Of a stretch of 64,000 nucleotides of DNA, positions 62,920-64,000 are shown piece by piece; the stretch's first letter is position 1, and the number at the start of each line of letters is the position of its first letter. The stretch comes from Streptomyces sp. MRC013 (lineage in GTDB: Bacteria; Actinomycetota; Actinomycetes; Streptomycetales; Streptomycetaceae): assembly GCF_023614235.1 (NCBI RefSeq), contig NZ_CP094264.1:930001-994000 (forward strand), given 5' to 3'. The position numbers were made by a program, and so were the translations under genes. Under the pieces are notes generated by a model. It ran no database searches, was not told the origin of the DNA, and was given only the letters and a program-made list of their open reading frames with translations.

Positions 62920-63843
62920 ATGAAGCTCCGCAAGGCCTCCTCCGCCGCCGCCGCGGCCATCGTCCTCGCGCTGACCGTCACGGCGTGCGGTGGCAAGGAG
63001 GGCTCCGCCGGCGACCCGCAGTCCGTCAAGCCGGGGCAGTCCGGTGCGCCGGAACTGCCGAAGTACACCGTCGCCCAGAACGTCACCCTGGACTCGCCGA
63101 CGCTCCAGAAGGCCAAGAAGCGCGGCAAGCTGATCATCGGGTCGAAGGCGGACCAGCCGTACCTCGGCTTCGAGGACCAGGCCACCAAGAAGCGCTCCGG
63201 CTTCGACGTCGAGATCGCCAAGCTGATCGCCGCGGACCTGGGCTTCGGCGAGGACCAGATCGAGTGGAAGACCGTCGACTCGGGCGTCCGCGAGACGGCG
63301 ATCTCCAAGGGGCAGGTCGACTACTACGTCGGCACCTACACGATCAACGACAAGCGCAAGCAGCTCGTCGGTTTCGCCGGCCCCTACTACAAGGCCGGCG
63401 CGGACCTGCTCGTCCGCAAGGACGAGAAGGCCATCACGGGCCCGAAGACCCTGAAGGGCAAGAAGGTCTGCTCCATCGTGGGCTCCACGCCGCTGCAGGA
63501 GATCAAGAAGCCCGAGTACGGCGCGCAGACCACCGAGCTGGCCAAGTACTCCGACTGCGTGCAGCAGCTGCTGACCGGCCAGGTGGACGCCGTCACGACC
63601 GACGACGCGATCCTCAAGGGGTACGCCGCGTCGAACCCGGCCAAGCTGAAGGTCATCGGCGAGCCCTTCACCGAGGAGCCCTACGGCGTCGGCATGGACA
63701 AGGGCGACAAGGCCCTGCGGGACTTCGTCAACGACTCGCTGGAGAAGCACGTCAAGGACGGCACGTACAAGAAGATCTACGAGGCCACGCTGGGCCTGTC
63801 GGGGTCTCCCTACGTCGAGCCGCCGGCCGTCCAGCGCTACTGA
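62920..63843 (+). CDS. gluB: Glutamate-binding lipoprotein GluB
   Basis: A 307-residue extracellular substrate-binding protein. The lipoprotein signal ends in the lipobox VTAC (Cys23). The mature part is an SBP family 3 domain (LIIGSKADQPYLGFEDQATKKRSGFDVEIAKLIA, DYYVGTYTINDKRKQLVGFAGPYYKAG, CSIVGSTPLQEI). It delivers glutamate to GluCD. 33 bases after gluA with its own ribosome site; followed by a hairpin and then gluC. Confidence 0.93.
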   Translation: MKLRKASSAAAAAIVLALTVTACGGKEGSAGDPQSVKPGQSGAPELPKYTVAQNVTLDSPTLQKAKKRGKLIIGSKADQPYLGFEDQATKKRSGFDVEIAKLIAADLGFGEDQIEWKTVDSGVRETAISKGQVDYYVGTYTINDKRKQLVGFAGPYYKAGADLLVRKDEKAITGPKTLKGKKVCSIVGSTPLQEIKKPEYGAQTTELAKYSDCVQQLLTGQVDAVTTDDAILKGYAASNPAKLKVIGEPFTEEPYGVGMDKGDKALRDFVNDSLEKHVKDGTYKKIYEATLGLSGSPYVEPPAVQRY

Positions 63844-63860
63844 TCCCGCCCCCGGCGAGC

Positions 63861-63885
63861 GCCCCGCACGCGAGACGTGCGGGGC
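63861..63885 (+). terminator. Intercistronic hairpin between gluB and gluC
   Basis: A perfect 10-bp stem (GCCCCGCACG with CGTGCGGGGC) and 5-nt loop, 17 bases after the gluB stop, no U tract. It probably attenuates or protects the gluAB mRNA so that binding protein exceeds permease. Confidence 0.6.
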
Positions 63886-63970
63886 GTGCCGCCCCCTGCC
63901 CCGACGTCCTCCGTCCCGACGTCCCCCACCCTGCCGACCCCGCCCCTGCCGCCGCCGACGCGGAGACCTC

Positions 63971-64000
63971 ATGAACGTACTGCTCGACAACTTTTCGAAT
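63971..64000 (+). CDS. gluC: Glutamate ABC transporter permease GluC (5' end only)
   Basis: The first ten codons, MNVLLDNFSN, run off the right edge. GGAGACCTC precedes the ATG. Identity rests on the place after gluB; the sequence itself is too short to prove it. Confidence 0.6.
   Translation, partial: MNVLLDNFSN

Overview
The window is typical Streptomyces chromosome: GC well above 70%, G or C at almost every third codon position, GTG starts, many leaderless-looking genes and Streptomyces-specific families (WhiH, HrdB, GluR/GluK, RshA, DUF5998, DUF7455). Gene content and order match the conserved core arm that carries hrdB, whiH, nrdRJ, lexA, rshA, dapF, miaAB and gluRK-gluABCD in model streptomycetes. 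I see no rRNA, tRNA, CRISPR, prophage, insertion sequence or secondary-metabolite cluster.

Layout. 0-9 kb: a rhodanese-type sulfurtransferase, a VOC protein, thymidine kinase, a phosphodiesterase with its DUF5998 partner, a GNAT/acyl-CoA synthetase fusion, HPr with a DasR-type operator, and an M23 endopeptidase behind a c-di-AMP (ydaO-type) riboswitch. 9-20 kb: a paired M16 peptidase operon, topoisomerase IV subunits ParC and ParE, a CobW GTPase, a DUF7455 protein and a secreted trypsin-like protease. 20-30 kb: principal sigma factor HrdB, sporulation regulator WhiH with a sigma-WhiG-like promoter, an ABC ATPase-permease fusion, a NrtR-like Nudix regulator, a debranching-type glycosidase and a DUF4192 protein with an inverted pair of DnaA boxes upstream. 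30-39 kb: a RecQ helicase fused to a phosphoribosyltransferase-like domain, two conserved unknowns, RNase HII, an ADP-ribosylglycohydrolase, a decayed ABC-F remnant with a 16-nt tandem array, a YdbC-type protein and a TerD-like protein. 39-46 kb: nrdR-nrdJ divergent from lexA, and a DinG-type helicase. 46-58 kb: a secreted serine protease, HflX, an M1 aminopeptidase, the RshA (p)ppGpp enzyme, DapF, MiaA, two small plus-strand genes, a LigB-like protein and MiaB. 58-64 kb: a TAXI-type binding protein, the GluR/GluK two-component system and the start of gluABC.

The most striking feature of the sequence itself is a set of about eleven single-base frameshifts in conserved genes. Ten fall in G/C runs of 5-7 and the eleventh cannot be placed. 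They hit nrdJ, the acyltransferase, the sulfurtransferase, the Nudix regulator and others. Reading across each run with one base added or removed restores the family sequence, so most are probably consensus errors rather than gene decay. I list these genes as CDS with the break marked.

Functionally this is housekeeping plus regulation: DNA topology and repair, dNTP supply under NrdR, SOS control by LexA, stringent response, tRNA modification, and nutrient sensing through HPr/DasR and GluRK/GluABC. I found no clearly new multi-gene system. The best leads are regulatory sites (DnaA-box pair, Nudix operator, WhiH promoter/operator), the ABC-F remnant with its repeat array, and an orphan TAXI protein beside the glutamate sensor.
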